Shown here: positions 39,138 through 47,718 of the stretch, one piece after another | Numbering within the stretch: the first letter of the stretch is position 1 | Layout: every line of letters begins with the position of its first letter | Assembly: GCA_002351925.1 (NCBI GenBank) | Contig: DEHM01000023.1 | Location: 41,380-96,854 of the forward strand | From: Bacteroidales bacterium UBA2800 | Lineage (GTDB): Bacteria > Bacteroidota > Bacteroidia > Bacteroidales > Paludibacteraceae | Direction: 5' to 3' | Length of the DNA: 55,475 nucleotides | Notes under the pieces: model-generated | The model's input: the letters and a program-made list of their open reading frames with translations, nothing else | Databases searched by the model: none | Told to the model about the DNA's origin: nothing | Made by a program: the position numbers and the translations under genes

Positions 39138-39671
39138 TTAGTAGGAGTATAATACACATCTGACGCGGTCAAAACGGTGCGCTTTCAGGTCTTCCGGCCG
39201 GATGAGGAAGAATAGTGTGCCGCAGTCGTAGAAACGCAGACCGTGATGGTCGCTCTCGTCCAGCTGCAGCAGCACCTGATAGCCCGGGTAGTCTTGCGCC
39301 AACTCGTCTTGCCAGAGGGTGGGAGCGTGCAGCACGTACGACTCTTCTCCGCGACTGGTGGGCGCCGCGAGCGGTTCGGCGGCGGGCACGGCGGAGGTGC
39401 CGTCCTCATGGCGTATCTCGTGTTCGTGCAGGTCGTTGCGTGTAGGCGCATAACGCACGCTGAAGAACGTCGCGGGCCACTCACCTATCGGACCACTCTC
39501 GGCTTCCGCGATACCGAACCAGTAGTCCAGATCCGCAAAGACATAGAGCAGACCTTCTCCCCAATGAAACTGCGCAATCAGCGTCATCGGGTTGTCCTCG
39601 GTGCGGTACGGATAGGCTATGCCGTCGGGCATGGCTGCGAAACCCCACCAGTGTTCGTCAGATAGTGACAT
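39138..39671 (-). CDS. DUF1963-like (YwqG) protein
   Basis: About 177 aa from the ATG at 39671 (MSLSDEHWWGFAAMPDG). The IAQFHWGEGLLYVFADLDYWFG block and the C-terminal GLRFYDCGTLFFLIRPEDL fit the DUF1963/YwqG family of unknown function. The frame is open upstream to 39728, but that part is promoter DNA. A well-formed promoter ends about 20 nt before the chosen start. Confidence 0.7.
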   Translation of the reverse strand: MSLSDEHWWGFAAMPDGIAYPYRTEDNPMTLIAQFHWGEGLLYVFADLDYWFGIAEAESGPIGEWPATFFSVRYAPTRNDLHEHEIRHEDGTSAVPAAEPLAAPTSRGEESYVLHAPTLWQDELAQDYPGYQVLLQLDESDHHGLRFYDCGTLFFLIRPEDLKAHRFDRVRCVLYSY

Positions 39672-39697
39672 AGGCTTAATCTGCTTGTTTTGCGGTG

Positions 39698-39728
39698 CAA
39701 AATTACACAAAATTTCGGACATACGCAA
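39698..39728 (-). promoter_or_regulatory. Promoter of the DUF1963-like gene
   Basis: Minus strand TTGC at 39728 and TAATTTTG at 39705 to 39698. Confidence 0.8.
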
Positions 39729-39735
39729 AAATTAT

Positions 39736-39766
39736 TTGCATATTTCAGAAAAAAGCAGTAATTCTG
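39736..39766 (+). promoter_or_regulatory. Orphan plus-strand promoter facing the sulfatase 3' end
   Basis: TTGC at 39736 and TAATTCTG at 39759-39766 with the 23-nt spacing and the same A-run-GCAGTA spacer as gene promoters here. No plus-strand gene follows; the next 40 bp form an imperfect hairpin (GAGAA ... TTCTC, with outer GCAGC ... GCTGC) and then the 3' end of the minus-strand sulfatase gene. It may drive a small or antisense RNA. Confidence 0.55.
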
Positions 39767-39808
39767 CAGCGAGAATTAGCAATCTGCTGTTCTCTTGCCG
39801 CTGCTTTG

Positions 39809-41464
39809 CTACTTTGCGAAATAATTATTTCGGATCAGTTTATCGGATAGTTGATACGCTTGCTGTGCGCTGACAGGTCGCGCGGCAAGAAGGTAGTTCG
39901 CATCGGGAGCAAGCAGGTCGACGCCAAAGCCGCGCCACGTATAGTCGGTTTGTCCGATGGCGTGCAGCACTGTAGGAAAGAGGTCCATCTGTAATGCCTC
40001 GGGAAAAGTGATAGAACTGGTTAGTCCTGGCGTCGCAAGGATAAACGGGCAGAGCCCCTGTTCGCCTTGCTGCGGGAAGTGGTTATGGTCGGCTGTGATG
40101 ACTATCGTGGCGTTCTGCATGTTGGAGGCAGTGTCTGACCACGCCAAGAATCGTCCTATCTGACGATCGAGATAATGGACGGAACGCAAGTAGTCTTGCT
40201 CAATAGCAGTATACGAATCCGACAACTCTATATTGTCTCTCCTCGTTTGGAAAGGAGCATGGGTATTAATGGTGAGAGCCAGCACCGCCGTAGGCACTAT
40301 GGCTTGCGCGAGACACTGATGCGTGCGGTCGAGGATGATGCTGTCGGTCTCATTGTTCGGTGTACGCGCCTTGCGCATGCGTCGAAAACCATAGGAAGTG
40401 GTAACTGTTTTTTGGTTCCAGACATTATAAAAATAAGGATTTAGCACAACTCCGTCTTCATAGAAATGGGCAAGGTTCGGATAGGTGTTGTGCCCATATT
40501 GGGTGCACGCTACGCCGTTAGAGATGGGCAACAGACCTGTCTGGGTGATGAGTTGTCCGTCACCGCTACGCCCATATTTCTGCTGAGTACGCACGTGCGG
40601 CACGTAAAGTACGGGGTGCGAAGCCAAATATGCCGTGAGGCTGGGGCACACCGCTTCTCCATGTATATCTTGTGCTTGTAACGCCCATGTCTCAAAACTC
40701 TCCGCTAGGATATAGACCAGATGCCCCTGAGGCAATGAGGGCGTAGCCGGCGCGCGATAGACAGAATCCATAATAGTTTGTTCTTCCGGCGTAAAAGGCC
40801 GCGATGCAGACCAAAGGGAAAGCCCGTCTCGCCATGCTCCCTGCACCACCAATCCTGCCTGAGTTAGAGGACTGTGGGTCGTGATAAAGAAATGTTCCTC
40901 GGCCCGAAAATCAGCCATTCGCTGCTCCTCAGAAAGCGGATTGAGCATGCGTAATAGTGTAGCAAGAAGGAACAGGCTCATAGCTCCAACCATACTTATC
41001 CACCACTCGCGCCGGGTAGCAGACTGATGAGGCAAGAGGTAAAGCACCGTGATAGCAAGTGCCGTGAGCAGAGGAAAGAGCAGTTGCATCCATGAGAGAT
41101 AGACCGTGATGGACATGGCAAAGCCATTCAACTCTGTGATAGTACGCACCGCTCCCCATGTGAGCCATAAGAGGTTTGTGCGATAATACCATACTCCGGC
41201 TAATAACCATAGGTCGGAGAGCACAAGCAACACGACAGTCGGCCAACGGCGGGGGAGCCATACTACGGCCGCCAATAAAAACGCAGCAGCAGCGACAGCT
41301 AAATAGGCTGCCGCTACTTGTCCGGCATTGAGGGCACTATCCATCGCCGTCATCCAACGATAGAGCACCCCCTTTAGGAAAAACGCTGCGGTAAGCACCG
41401 ACAGCGTCACCCAATTAAACTTATTGGCGCTCAAAGAGACCCATGTTCTCCCACTCTTCGGCAT
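39809..41464 (-). CDS. LTA-synthase-type sulfatase (alkaline phosphatase superfamily)
   Basis: A 551-aa protein with five N-terminal membrane helices (to about residue 175) and an extracytoplasmic alkaline-phosphatase-fold domain. GRSGDGQLITQTGLLPI holds the likely nucleophile (Ser or Thr), THAPF and ITADHNHF carry metal ligands. This is the layout of LtaS/phosphoglycerol or phosphoethanolamine transferases, which decorate membrane or surface glycans. The start at 41464 overlaps the upstream lipoprotein by 44 nt; a GTG at 41410 or a TTG at 41434 are alternatives. Confidence 0.87.
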   Translation of the reverse strand: MPKSGRTWVSLSANKFNWVTLSVLTAAFFLKGVLYRWMTAMDSALNAGQVAAAYLAVAAAAFLLAAVVWLPRRWPTVVLLVLSDLWLLAGVWYYRTNLLWLTWGAVRTITELNGFAMSITVYLSWMQLLFPLLTALAITVLYLLPHQSATRREWWISMVGAMSLFLLATLLRMLNPLSEEQRMADFRAEEHFFITTHSPLTQAGLVVQGAWRDGLSLWSASRPFTPEEQTIMDSVYRAPATPSLPQGHLVYILAESFETWALQAQDIHGEAVCPSLTAYLASHPVLYVPHVRTQQKYGRSGDGQLITQTGLLPISNGVACTQYGHNTYPNLAHFYEDGVVLNPYFYNVWNQKTVTTSYGFRRMRKARTPNNETDSIILDRTHQCLAQAIVPTAVLALTINTHAPFQTRRDNIELSDSYTAIEQDYLRSVHYLDRQIGRFLAWSDTASNMQNATIVITADHNHFPQQGEQGLCPFILATPGLTSSITFPEALQMDLFPTVLHAIGQTDYTWRGFGVDLLAPDANYLLAARPVSAQQAYQLSDKLIRNNYFAK

Positions 41465-41882
41465 AGCCGTCCTCTTGGTAACGGATATAGATGTTGATAT
41501 TATCGGTTCCGAACCACTCTACGCGGAAAGCATAGGTATAACTATATCCGTAATACGAATCAGTCATTACCACCGTACCGGTGTTGGTGGAGGAGTTGAA
41601 GTTATACACCAGGTTCATCGTAGAAGAACCTTCTGAACTGGAGGTGGTAAACGTGCCCTTGTTGTTGGCATTCAGGGTGAAGATGTACGTTTGCGGACCG
41701 TAATACGAGTCATTTACCGTCCTTTTCCATGTGCCTACGATAGACGCTGTTTGGTTCTGCCCTCCACCACCTCCACCGATGGGATCATCTGCCCCATTGG
41801 ATTTTTTCTCGCAAGCGCCAAAAGAAACGGCGATAGTGGCTACTAAGAGCCAACCTAACATAATGTAAAGATATTTTTTCAT
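41421..41882 (-). CDS. Lipocalin-like lipoprotein
   Basis: About 153 aa from the ATG at 41882 (MKKYLYIMLGWLLVATIAVSFGAC), with a lipobox and a Gly-rich linker, then a small all-beta domain beginning SIVGTWKRTVND, typical of lipocalin-like proteins of Bacteroidales. The tyrosine-rich strands are similar to each other (SYYGPQTY and SYYGYSYTY). It is coupled to the sulfatase by overlap. Function unknown. Confidence 0.8.
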   Translation of the reverse strand: MKKYLYIMLGWLLVATIAVSFGACEKKSNGADDPIGGGGGGQNQTASIVGTWKRTVNDSYYGPQTYIFTLNANNKGTFTTSSSEGSSTMNLVYNFNSSTNTGTVVMTDSYYGYSYTYAFRVEWFGTDNINIYIRYQEDGYAEEWENMGLFERQ

Positions 41883-41934
41883 TGTATCTGACGCCCCTGT
41901 TATCCCGTTGAGCATCGGTTTTTATAGTTATTGT

Positions 41935-42267
41935 CTATGGTACCTTTACCATTTGGTAGCAGGCAACTGTCTTGTTAGTCGAAGTGATAGTTCCATATAG
42001 CGTTACCTTGTAGACTCCACCTGCTCGGTAGATATGCACCGGACTAACGGCATCGAGTTGTATACCATCACCAAAGTCCCAAAAAAATCTAGAGACATTA
42101 CTACTGGATTGGTTCTGAAACTTCACAGTCAGTCCACTGACTGTATAGGTAAATCCGATAGCAGGCGTACCCCATTCGTCCACATGGTCGAATATCTGTC
42201 GCAAGTCCTTGGCTTCACAGCTGCAAAGAAGCAGCGCAGAGAGCAGAAGCAAAAAGAAGTGTTTCAT
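41935..42267 (-). CDS. PKD-domain lipoprotein
   Basis: A 110-aa lipoprotein from the ATG at 42267 (MKHFFLLLLSALLLCSCEAK). A single PKD-like domain follows, with the diagnostic FFWDFGDGIQ and a closing GGVYKVTLYGTI. A longer open frame to 42426 runs into the upstream gene and is not used. It lies 7 bp after the two-domain lipoprotein gene, so the two are co-transcribed. Confidence 0.82.
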   Translation of the reverse strand: MKHFFLLLLSALLLCSCEAKDLRQIFDHVDEWGTPAIGFTYTVSGLTVKFQNQSSSNVSRFFWDFGDGIQLDAVSPVHIYRAGGVYKVTLYGTITSTNKTVACYQMVKVP

Positions 42268-42274
42268 AAGTATC

Positions 42275-43324
42275 CTATTTAAAGTTACTGAGAGGTGAAT
42301 GTATCTTGCCGGAGCCAGTCGATATCGACTCAGGAGCAGCAGGCGTCGATGCCGGCATCTGGTGCGGCGCTGCTCCCGACGCGTCCGCATGACGCATGAA
42401 GACATAATAGGTGTTTTGGGTAGCACTATACCAAATCATGAAGTGGTCGGTATAGGAATATATCGTAAAATCTACCGTGATAGGCGGAGTGGGTGTCACA
42501 TCGCGCGTAGCGATAACATTATGCGAGTCATCGTATGTCAAGATCGTATATTTCGTGTTGGATAGAGTAAGTTTCTTGCCGCTTATACTCCAAGGACAGT
42601 TTTCCGTCGCCATGGTTACACCCTCGTCCGATGCCATTTTACCTTTGGTAACCAACATATCTGCCACCCAGTTTCCCCAGAAGGGGGATGCATAAATACA
42701 ATGATTTTCCCGAAGACCTATTCCGGAGTTCTCAGGAGAAGCGATGGTCCACCATGCAAAAGTAAGTTTGTCTTGCGTAAACCGGCACGGATAATCCCAC
42801 TTCCCGATCAGTTCCTGCTCCGTGACATCTTTTTCTTCCTCCAGAAACTCCGATTTCCACGCAGCAGGACGGGTAGACAAACGATACAACGCTGCCGACT
42901 CCTTGCCATCATAGCCAATCGAAATCCTATCTTCGCTGACCGATATGATCGGAAGACTCCATTCGCCAACGTAAGTATTGTTGTAAGCCGATGCTATACG
43001 TAGCACATTGCTATGATAGAAAAAGACACGGTAAAGAATGTTACGATACATGACGAGATAGCTGTTGCGTACCGTATACTCCCCTCTCTCACATTCATAA
43101 TAGGTTACATCATCTGTGAACGAATAGAAACAGTCGAAGGTGCCGTTCTCCTTAATATCCATGTAGACTTCGTAGGTCGTTCCATTGTCGGTGGAGTATC
43201 CCCATAGACCGACCAGTTGGCTCTTTTCAAACGATGCCGGTTCATTCTTCCCGGAACAAGATTTACATGCGGCGAGCACCATGATCGCCATCGTGAGTAC
43301 AAGAAATAGACGATAGTTTTTCAT
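42275..43324 (-). CDS. Lipoprotein with two lipocalin-like repeats
   Basis: A 349-aa lipoprotein. MKNYRLFLVLTMAIMVLAAC is a type II signal peptide. Two internal homologous domains begin SQLVGLWGYSTDNG (near residue 36) and QELIGKWDYPCRF (near residue 170), both of the lipocalin-like (Bacteroidales 'LIGKW') type. The last 35 residues are Ala/Pro/Ser-rich and probably unstructured. Function unknown. It has its own promoter at 43354-43384 and is first gene of the 43324-39809 operon. Confidence 0.8.
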   Translation of the reverse strand: MKNYRLFLVLTMAIMVLAACKSCSGKNEPASFEKSQLVGLWGYSTDNGTTYEVYMDIKENGTFDCFYSFTDDVTYYECERGEYTVRNSYLVMYRNILYRVFFYHSNVLRIASAYNNTYVGEWSLPIISVSEDRISIGYDGKESAALYRLSTRPAAWKSEFLEEEKDVTEQELIGKWDYPCRFTQDKLTFAWWTIASPENSGIGLRENHCIYASPFWGNWVADMLVTKGKMASDEGVTMATENCPWSISGKKLTLSNTKYTILTYDDSHNVIATRDVTPTPPITVDFTIYSYTDHFMIWYSATQNTYYVFMRHADASGAAPHQMPASTPAAPESISTGSGKIHSPLSNFK

Positions 43325-43353
43325 AATAATGTTGGGTTAGTAGATTGACGCTG

Positions 43354-43384
43354 CAAAGGTACTACAAATTTTTTAAATTTGCAA
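43354..43384 (-). promoter_or_regulatory. Promoter of the 42275-43324 lipoprotein operon
   Basis: Minus strand TTGC at 43384 and TACCTTTG at 43361 to 43354, 30 nt before the ATG. Confidence 0.8.
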
Positions 43385-43459
43385 GATTTTAGGCAAAAAA
43401 AGTAGTCTGTGCTTGCACAAGTGTGATTTTGTTTGCTTAAAATCTTGGAGTTTGCACCT

Positions 43460-43683
43460 GGAAAAGCCAATTGACTTTTGGCTTCGAAATAGGGTGGAGA
43501 ATGTCCGGTGGACATTCGAATAGAGAAGCTGTCGGGGTGGAGAAAGCAGTTGACTTCTGCTTTCGAACGGAAGGAATAGCGGAGAGCGTAATTCCGACAT
43601 AGAACTACAAGCCGACCGAGAATGCGAACGTAGCTTCGAGGGCGGAGCATCCTTCCAACGGAATGGAAGGAGCGGCCTCCGCC
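43460..43683. repeat. Tandem hairpin units (GGAGAA ... TTCGAA) in a 500-bp gap
   Basis: Three successive units have the form GGARAA-stem-loop-stem-TTCGAA: stems AAGCCAA/TTGGCTT (43464-43484), GAATGTCC/GGACATTC (43499-43517) and GAAAGCAG/CTGCTTTC (43542-43564). Units 1 and 3 share the loop TTGACTT. A larger nested hairpin GGCGGAG / CTCCGCC with inner CCTTCC/GGAAGG lies at 43641-43683. Short ORFs in this region have arginine- and serine-rich composition and are not credible genes. Confidence 0.65.
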
Positions 43684-43756
43684 TAGGATAGTTTCTCTTA
43701 ATATATCTTAATATAATACAAGGGTAGTTGGTCGAAGGTACGAAAAATATTTGAAT

Positions 43757-43810
43757 AATCGGCTCAATTTGTTCAAAAAAATGCAAAAATCGTACTTTTT
43801 TGAGCCGATT
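43757..43810. repeat. 11-bp inverted repeat behind the TPR regulator gene
   Basis: AATCGGCTCAA (43757-43767) and TTGAGCCGATT (43800-43810) flank a 32-bp AT-rich loop, 27 bp after the stop of the regulator on the minus strand. It may act as terminator or regulator site. A promoter-like TACTTTTTTG on the plus strand lies in the loop. Confidence 0.55.
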
Positions 43811-43836
43811 CGGTATTTTTTTGTACTGTTGTCCCG

Positions 43837-45303
43837 TTATATACTTAGTACGTAATTTCGGAGCCAGGCATCGATGTCGTCGATATCGGGATTGACGTGT
43901 TTGCGGACAATTTGGCGGCGATGATAGACCGTTTGTTTTTGGACGTTCAGTACGATAGACATGTCGTTATCCGACGCGCCGATGATGCTGAGGATGGCAA
44001 ACTGCATATCTGATTCGGTCAGTTCAGGATAATCTTTACGCAAGCGGCTAATAGCGCCATCCAAAGCTTTATCAATAGATGCAATCAGTTCGTCCAAACT
44101 CTCTTTGTTCATTACCAGTTTCTCGTCGCGGTAGGTTTGCAGCCATTTAGGGAATTCCACCTCATTACCTCGCATGTGCTGCAGTTCGATCTCACGGGTG
44201 AGGTTCACTTTCTGTTGCAACCGTTCGAGCGCCAACTGCAACTGCTGCACATATTTGTCACGGAGCGTCTCTAACTTCTGTGCCTGCTCGCGTCGGCGTT
44301 GCAACCAATAACGCCACAATACCAGCGACAAGGCTATGACTAATACCAATAACAATACCAACACGGACGAAATCTTTCGTTGCCATTGTTTCTCGTTTTG
44401 CGCTTTTTCTGCCAACTGCTGTTCTCGTGCTACATCATAATGTAAGGAAAGCGCGTACGTACGCGCACCCGCGTCGCGTTGCAACTCTTCTATCTTACGG
44501 TCGTACAGATTGAGCAGTTCTTCATAAGCTTGTGGTGTCTTACCTCGCTGACGCAAGATCTGACAGTGCAGATAGGCGTAGGTCTGTTCAAACCAATACG
44601 TATATGCCGAGTCGGTGGGTTGCAGTTGCTCCAGATAATACGCCGCTGAGTCCGTAGCATGTTGCACCAAGAACAGTTCCACTATCTCTGCATAGCGCGT
44701 AGGAATACGATAGGTCTCTGCCATTCGTTTGCATACCGCCAAACGTGGAGATATACTATCCGGGTAACAGAGTTGGTAACGATAGGCATCTATATCAAGT
44801 TTCAATAACTCATTTTGCGCGACCTTTGCATAGTGCTCTGCTTGATTGAAATACCAAAGAACACTATCCTGTTTCCCATTGGCAATAGCTATTGTACGCG
44901 CAATGTCACGATAGGCACATGCTAAATAGACCGCGTTACTATCAGGATCTAACATCGGTATCGCTTTGCGGTAATACGCTTGCGCTATGTCATACAACAT
45001 CTCACTCTCCGAAGTGTTGCCTAAGTGGAACCATGTCAACCCTAATAACTCATCCCGCCGTGCCAACTGCTGATGGCTGACGGCTGACGGCTGAATGCTC
45101 TCCAAGATCTCTTCCGCTTGCTTCAAATAAACGGTAGAAGATTCGTACTGACTGCTACTGTTGGATGAGGTGCCTTGACGGTATAATTCTTCCGCTTCGT
45201 GAAGCCGATTTTGGGCGTTTTGAGACTCAAAATTGCAACTCTGAACACAAAAAATCAAGCCCAAAAGAGGCAAAAATTCCAATCGTACAACTTTATTTTT
45301 CAT
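43837..45303 (-). CDS. TPR membrane regulator with C-terminal HTH
   Basis: A 488-aa protein with a lipobox-like N-terminus (FLPLLGLIFCVQSC), a periplasmic TPR-like region (residues 30-295), one membrane helix (about 308-328), a coiled coil (REQAQKLETLRDKYVQQLQLALERLQQKV) and a C-terminal domain with YPELTESDMQFAILSIIG and MSIVLNVQKQTVYHRRQIVRKHV, an HTH of the type in Bacteroidota TPR sensors. It probably senses an envelope signal and acts on transcription, perhaps of the surface-protein genes divergently placed at 45469. A GCTGACG heptad array encodes QPSAVSHQQ. Confidence 0.82.
   Translation of the reverse strand: MKNKVVRLEFLPLLGLIFCVQSCNFESQNAQNRLHEAEELYRQGTSSNSSSQYESSTVYLKQAEEILESIQPSAVSHQQLARRDELLGLTWFHLGNTSESEMLYDIAQAYYRKAIPMLDPDSNAVYLACAYRDIARTIAIANGKQDSVLWYFNQAEHYAKVAQNELLKLDIDAYRYQLCYPDSISPRLAVCKRMAETYRIPTRYAEIVELFLVQHATDSAAYYLEQLQPTDSAYTYWFEQTYAYLHCQILRQRGKTPQAYEELLNLYDRKIEELQRDAGARTYALSLHYDVAREQQLAEKAQNEKQWQRKISSVLVLLLVLVIALSLVLWRYWLQRRREQAQKLETLRDKYVQQLQLALERLQQKVNLTREIELQHMRGNEVEFPKWLQTYRDEKLVMNKESLDELIASIDKALDGAISRLRKDYPELTESDMQFAILSIIGASDNDMSIVLNVQKQTVYHRRQIVRKHVNPDIDDIDAWLRNYVLSI
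45069..45096 (+). repeat. Heptanucleotide array (GCTGACG) x4 inside the TPR regulator
   Basis: GCTGATG, GCTGACG, GCTGACG and GCTGAAT with exact period 7, in frame, between two TPR-like helices. Confidence 0.85.
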
Positions 45304-45374
45304 ACAAAAATATAATTTGCTTATTTACAGCGACTTATAAAATGCCATATACACCCCTCGTACAACTGCAAAAT

Positions 45375-45405
45375 TTGCACATGTCAGGAAAAAGCAGTAC
45401 CTTTG
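45375..45405 (+). promoter_or_regulatory. Promoter of the surface-protein operon
   Basis: TTGC at 45375 and TACCTTTG at 45398-45405 with A-run-GCAGTA spacer, giving a 5' leader of about 55 nt before 45469. Confidence 0.85.
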
Positions 45406-45468
45406 CACCGGATTTCAAAACATAAATCACGACGCAAAATTAGTAAAACTTTTTAACATATGCAAATT

Positions 45469-47709
45469 ATGAAAAAGAAAAATTGTTTTTGTCTGCTTTT
45501 TGTAGCAATTATGTTATTAAAAGGAACGTGCATGTACGCACAAAGGGTTTTTATTGACAGCGTTTATTATACGCTGGATAACACAGCCATGACGGCGCAA
45601 ATAGCGGTACAGAGTAACAACACCGCTGTTGGTGACATCGTTATTAATGACACAGTGACGTACGAGGGCGCGAATTACGCGGTTACGAGTATGGCAAACA
45701 GCGCATTTGCCGACTGCAACCGACTAACCTCCATCGTGCTGCCACAAACCCTGCGTAATTTAGGGAGAGAAGCATTTTTGCAATGCACGAATCTTACATC
45801 GTGTATCATTCCGGACAGTACTATTACGGAGATTCCGTTTGAGGCGTTCTTGAAAGCAGGACTCGTTGAGTTCCGCGTGCCGGAAGGCGTGACGTATATT
45901 GAGCAGCGTTCGTTTGAACAAATGCCCAACTTGCAGCGCGTTCAGTTGGCTAATTCGGTCCAAAAGGTCAGTCCGTGGGCGTTCTATATATTAGATGCGC
46001 TCCAAGATCCGATATACAACGATAGCATGTTTGTGTTGATGCCAATGAATTATCAAGGTACCTATACGATACCGACGGGCATTCAGACTATTTGCAGTAG
46101 TGCATTCTACGGCTGTACAAAAATTACGAGCCTTACCATCCCGGAAGGCGTGAAGCGTATTGAGCACTACGGACTGATGTTCAGTCTCAATGCTGTCATT
46201 AAAACGCTCCATCTACCGGCTTCGTTGGAATATGTTACTCCAGGGGCGATTTTTGGCGGCTCATTGCGGAAAATCTCTGTTGCGGAAGGCAACACGCACT
46301 ACACCACTTGGAACAACATGCTTATGACTATCAACATGGATACCGTAATATGTTGTCCGGCGGCAATAAATGCCGCTTACACTTTGCCGGAAAGTGTCGT
46401 GCATGTTGCTGCTAGTGCTTTCTCTGTTTCCGCAGTTGATCTGACCATGACTAACGTGCGCTCTATCGGCGAATACGCTTTCGAGGCCAACAGCCTTGGG
46501 AAGTATGACAGCAACAGACATTATGTCATACCTGAAACGGTGGAAGAAATAGGCGACGAGGCATTCTTACGCTCTTATGCCATGGAGCAGGTAACGGTAC
46601 CTTCCTCGCTAAAACAGATGGGGGAACAGGTATTTGCTGATAGTCCGAAGCTCAAGAAAGCAATCATCAACAGTCCCATGATCGGTAAAGGACAATTCCG
46701 AATCTGCAATAATCTGGAGATCATTGAGATAGGCGACAGTCTCAGAGAGATAGGCGCTTATGCTTTCCATAAATGTCCCGCACTATGGTACATCCGGATG
46801 CCGAAAGCCAACGCGCATTTCCGCGCGATAGACGGGGTGCTCTATTCGGCAGACACGGCAGCTTTGGCACTCTATCCGTGCAAGCATGACGGAGAGGAGT
46901 TTGTGCTACCGGAAGAAGTAAATACCTTGCGTTCCTCTTCGCTCAGAGCGGTGAATCTCCGTAAGCTGGTATTGCCGAAAGGTCTGAGTCAAATAGAGAA
47001 CGAGTTGTTCGGCGGCTATTACTTGGGTAACGATGTTTCGGCGGTGATAGACACGATTGTAGCTCCGATGATGTCTGTTCCTGCGGCACAGAACAATTCG
47101 TTCAATCTGCTCAATCAAGCCCAAACCGTCCTTTTAGTGCCATGTGACTCGCTTGCGGAGATCTATCGTGCCAATAGCATCTGGAACGGCTTTAACATCC
47201 AAGTGGACAGTACACTTCTGGAGTTGCCGGAAAAAGAGCCGGAGGCAGAGACGCAACCCGACGAGCACAGCGTGCAGTTCACATGGCCGGCCGTGGAAGG
47301 TGCCAGTTACTACACGCTCATCATCTGGGCGAACGAGGAGCGTACGGAGAAGATTTGTACGCTGACGTTCAACTCCATGGGACAGCTCGTTGAGATCGAC
47401 TTCTCCAAGCACGCACCTGCTCGTCGTGCGAAGAATACCACCGGTACCTTCTCGTTCCGTTACAACGGTTTGGATGAGAACACCGACTATTGGTTCACGA
47501 TGACAGCCTCCGATGAAAACGACACCGAACTCTTCAATGCCTCCGGCTCGTTTGCAACACTTGGGGCAAACTCACCGACAGCTATCGAAGAAATATCCGA
47601 TGAAACCGGCACTTTTGAGGGTTCGAACGGCAAGATCCTCCGTAACGGACAAATTATCATCCGTCGTGGTGACGCAGAATACAGTATTCAAGGAAACCAA
47701 CTGAAATAA
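45469..47709 (+). CDS. BspA-like leucine-rich surface protein (1)
   Basis: About 746 aa from the ATG at 45469 (MKKKNCFCLLFVAIMLLKGTCMYAQ); an upstream ATG at 45460 is possible. After the signal peptide come Bacteroidales LRR_5 repeats of the TpLRR/BspA type (SMANSAFADCNRLTSIVLPQ, EIPFEAFLKA and others) to about residue 560. A fibronectin-like domain (HSVQFTWPAVEGASYYTLII) follows, and the chain ends with a short sorting-like tail (GQIIIRRGDAEYSIQGNQLK). Surface adhesin or mucin-binding role is likely by family. Confidence 0.88.
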   Translation: MKKKNCFCLLFVAIMLLKGTCMYAQRVFIDSVYYTLDNTAMTAQIAVQSNNTAVGDIVINDTVTYEGANYAVTSMANSAFADCNRLTSIVLPQTLRNLGREAFLQCTNLTSCIIPDSTITEIPFEAFLKAGLVEFRVPEGVTYIEQRSFEQMPNLQRVQLANSVQKVSPWAFYILDALQDPIYNDSMFVLMPMNYQGTYTIPTGIQTICSSAFYGCTKITSLTIPEGVKRIEHYGLMFSLNAVIKTLHLPASLEYVTPGAIFGGSLRKISVAEGNTHYTTWNNMLMTINMDTVICCPAAINAAYTLPESVVHVAASAFSVSAVDLTMTNVRSIGEYAFEANSLGKYDSNRHYVIPETVEEIGDEAFLRSYAMEQVTVPSSLKQMGEQVFADSPKLKKAIINSPMIGKGQFRICNNLEIIEIGDSLREIGAYAFHKCPALWYIRMPKANAHFRAIDGVLYSADTAALALYPCKHDGEEFVLPEEVNTLRSSSLRAVNLRKLVLPKGLSQIENELFGGYYLGNDVSAVIDTIVAPMMSVPAAQNNSFNLLNQAQTVLLVPCDSLAEIYRANSIWNGFNIQVDSTLLELPEKEPEAETQPDEHSVQFTWPAVEGASYYTLIIWANEERTEKICTLTFNSMGQLVEIDFSKHAPARRAKNTTGTFSFRYNGLDENTDYWFTMTASDENDTELFNASGSFATLGANSPTAIEEISDETGTFEGSNGKILRNGQIIIRRGDAEYSIQGNQLK

Positions 47710-47718
47710 TATACAATC

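Noticed and set aside
42268..42426. Longer start for the PKD lipoprotein
   Set aside because: The extension overlaps the upstream lipoprotein gene, is Arg-rich, and would bury the signal peptide.
43321..43786. Two overlapping minus-strand ORFs of 109 and 137 codons
   Set aside because: Arg/Ser/Pro-rich translations without a family, and the DNA is explained by tandem hairpins and a promoter.
45305..45312. TATTTTTG on the minus strand as promoter of the TPR regulator
   Set aside because: It touches the start codon, would put the start site inside the gene, and lacks a -33 TTG.
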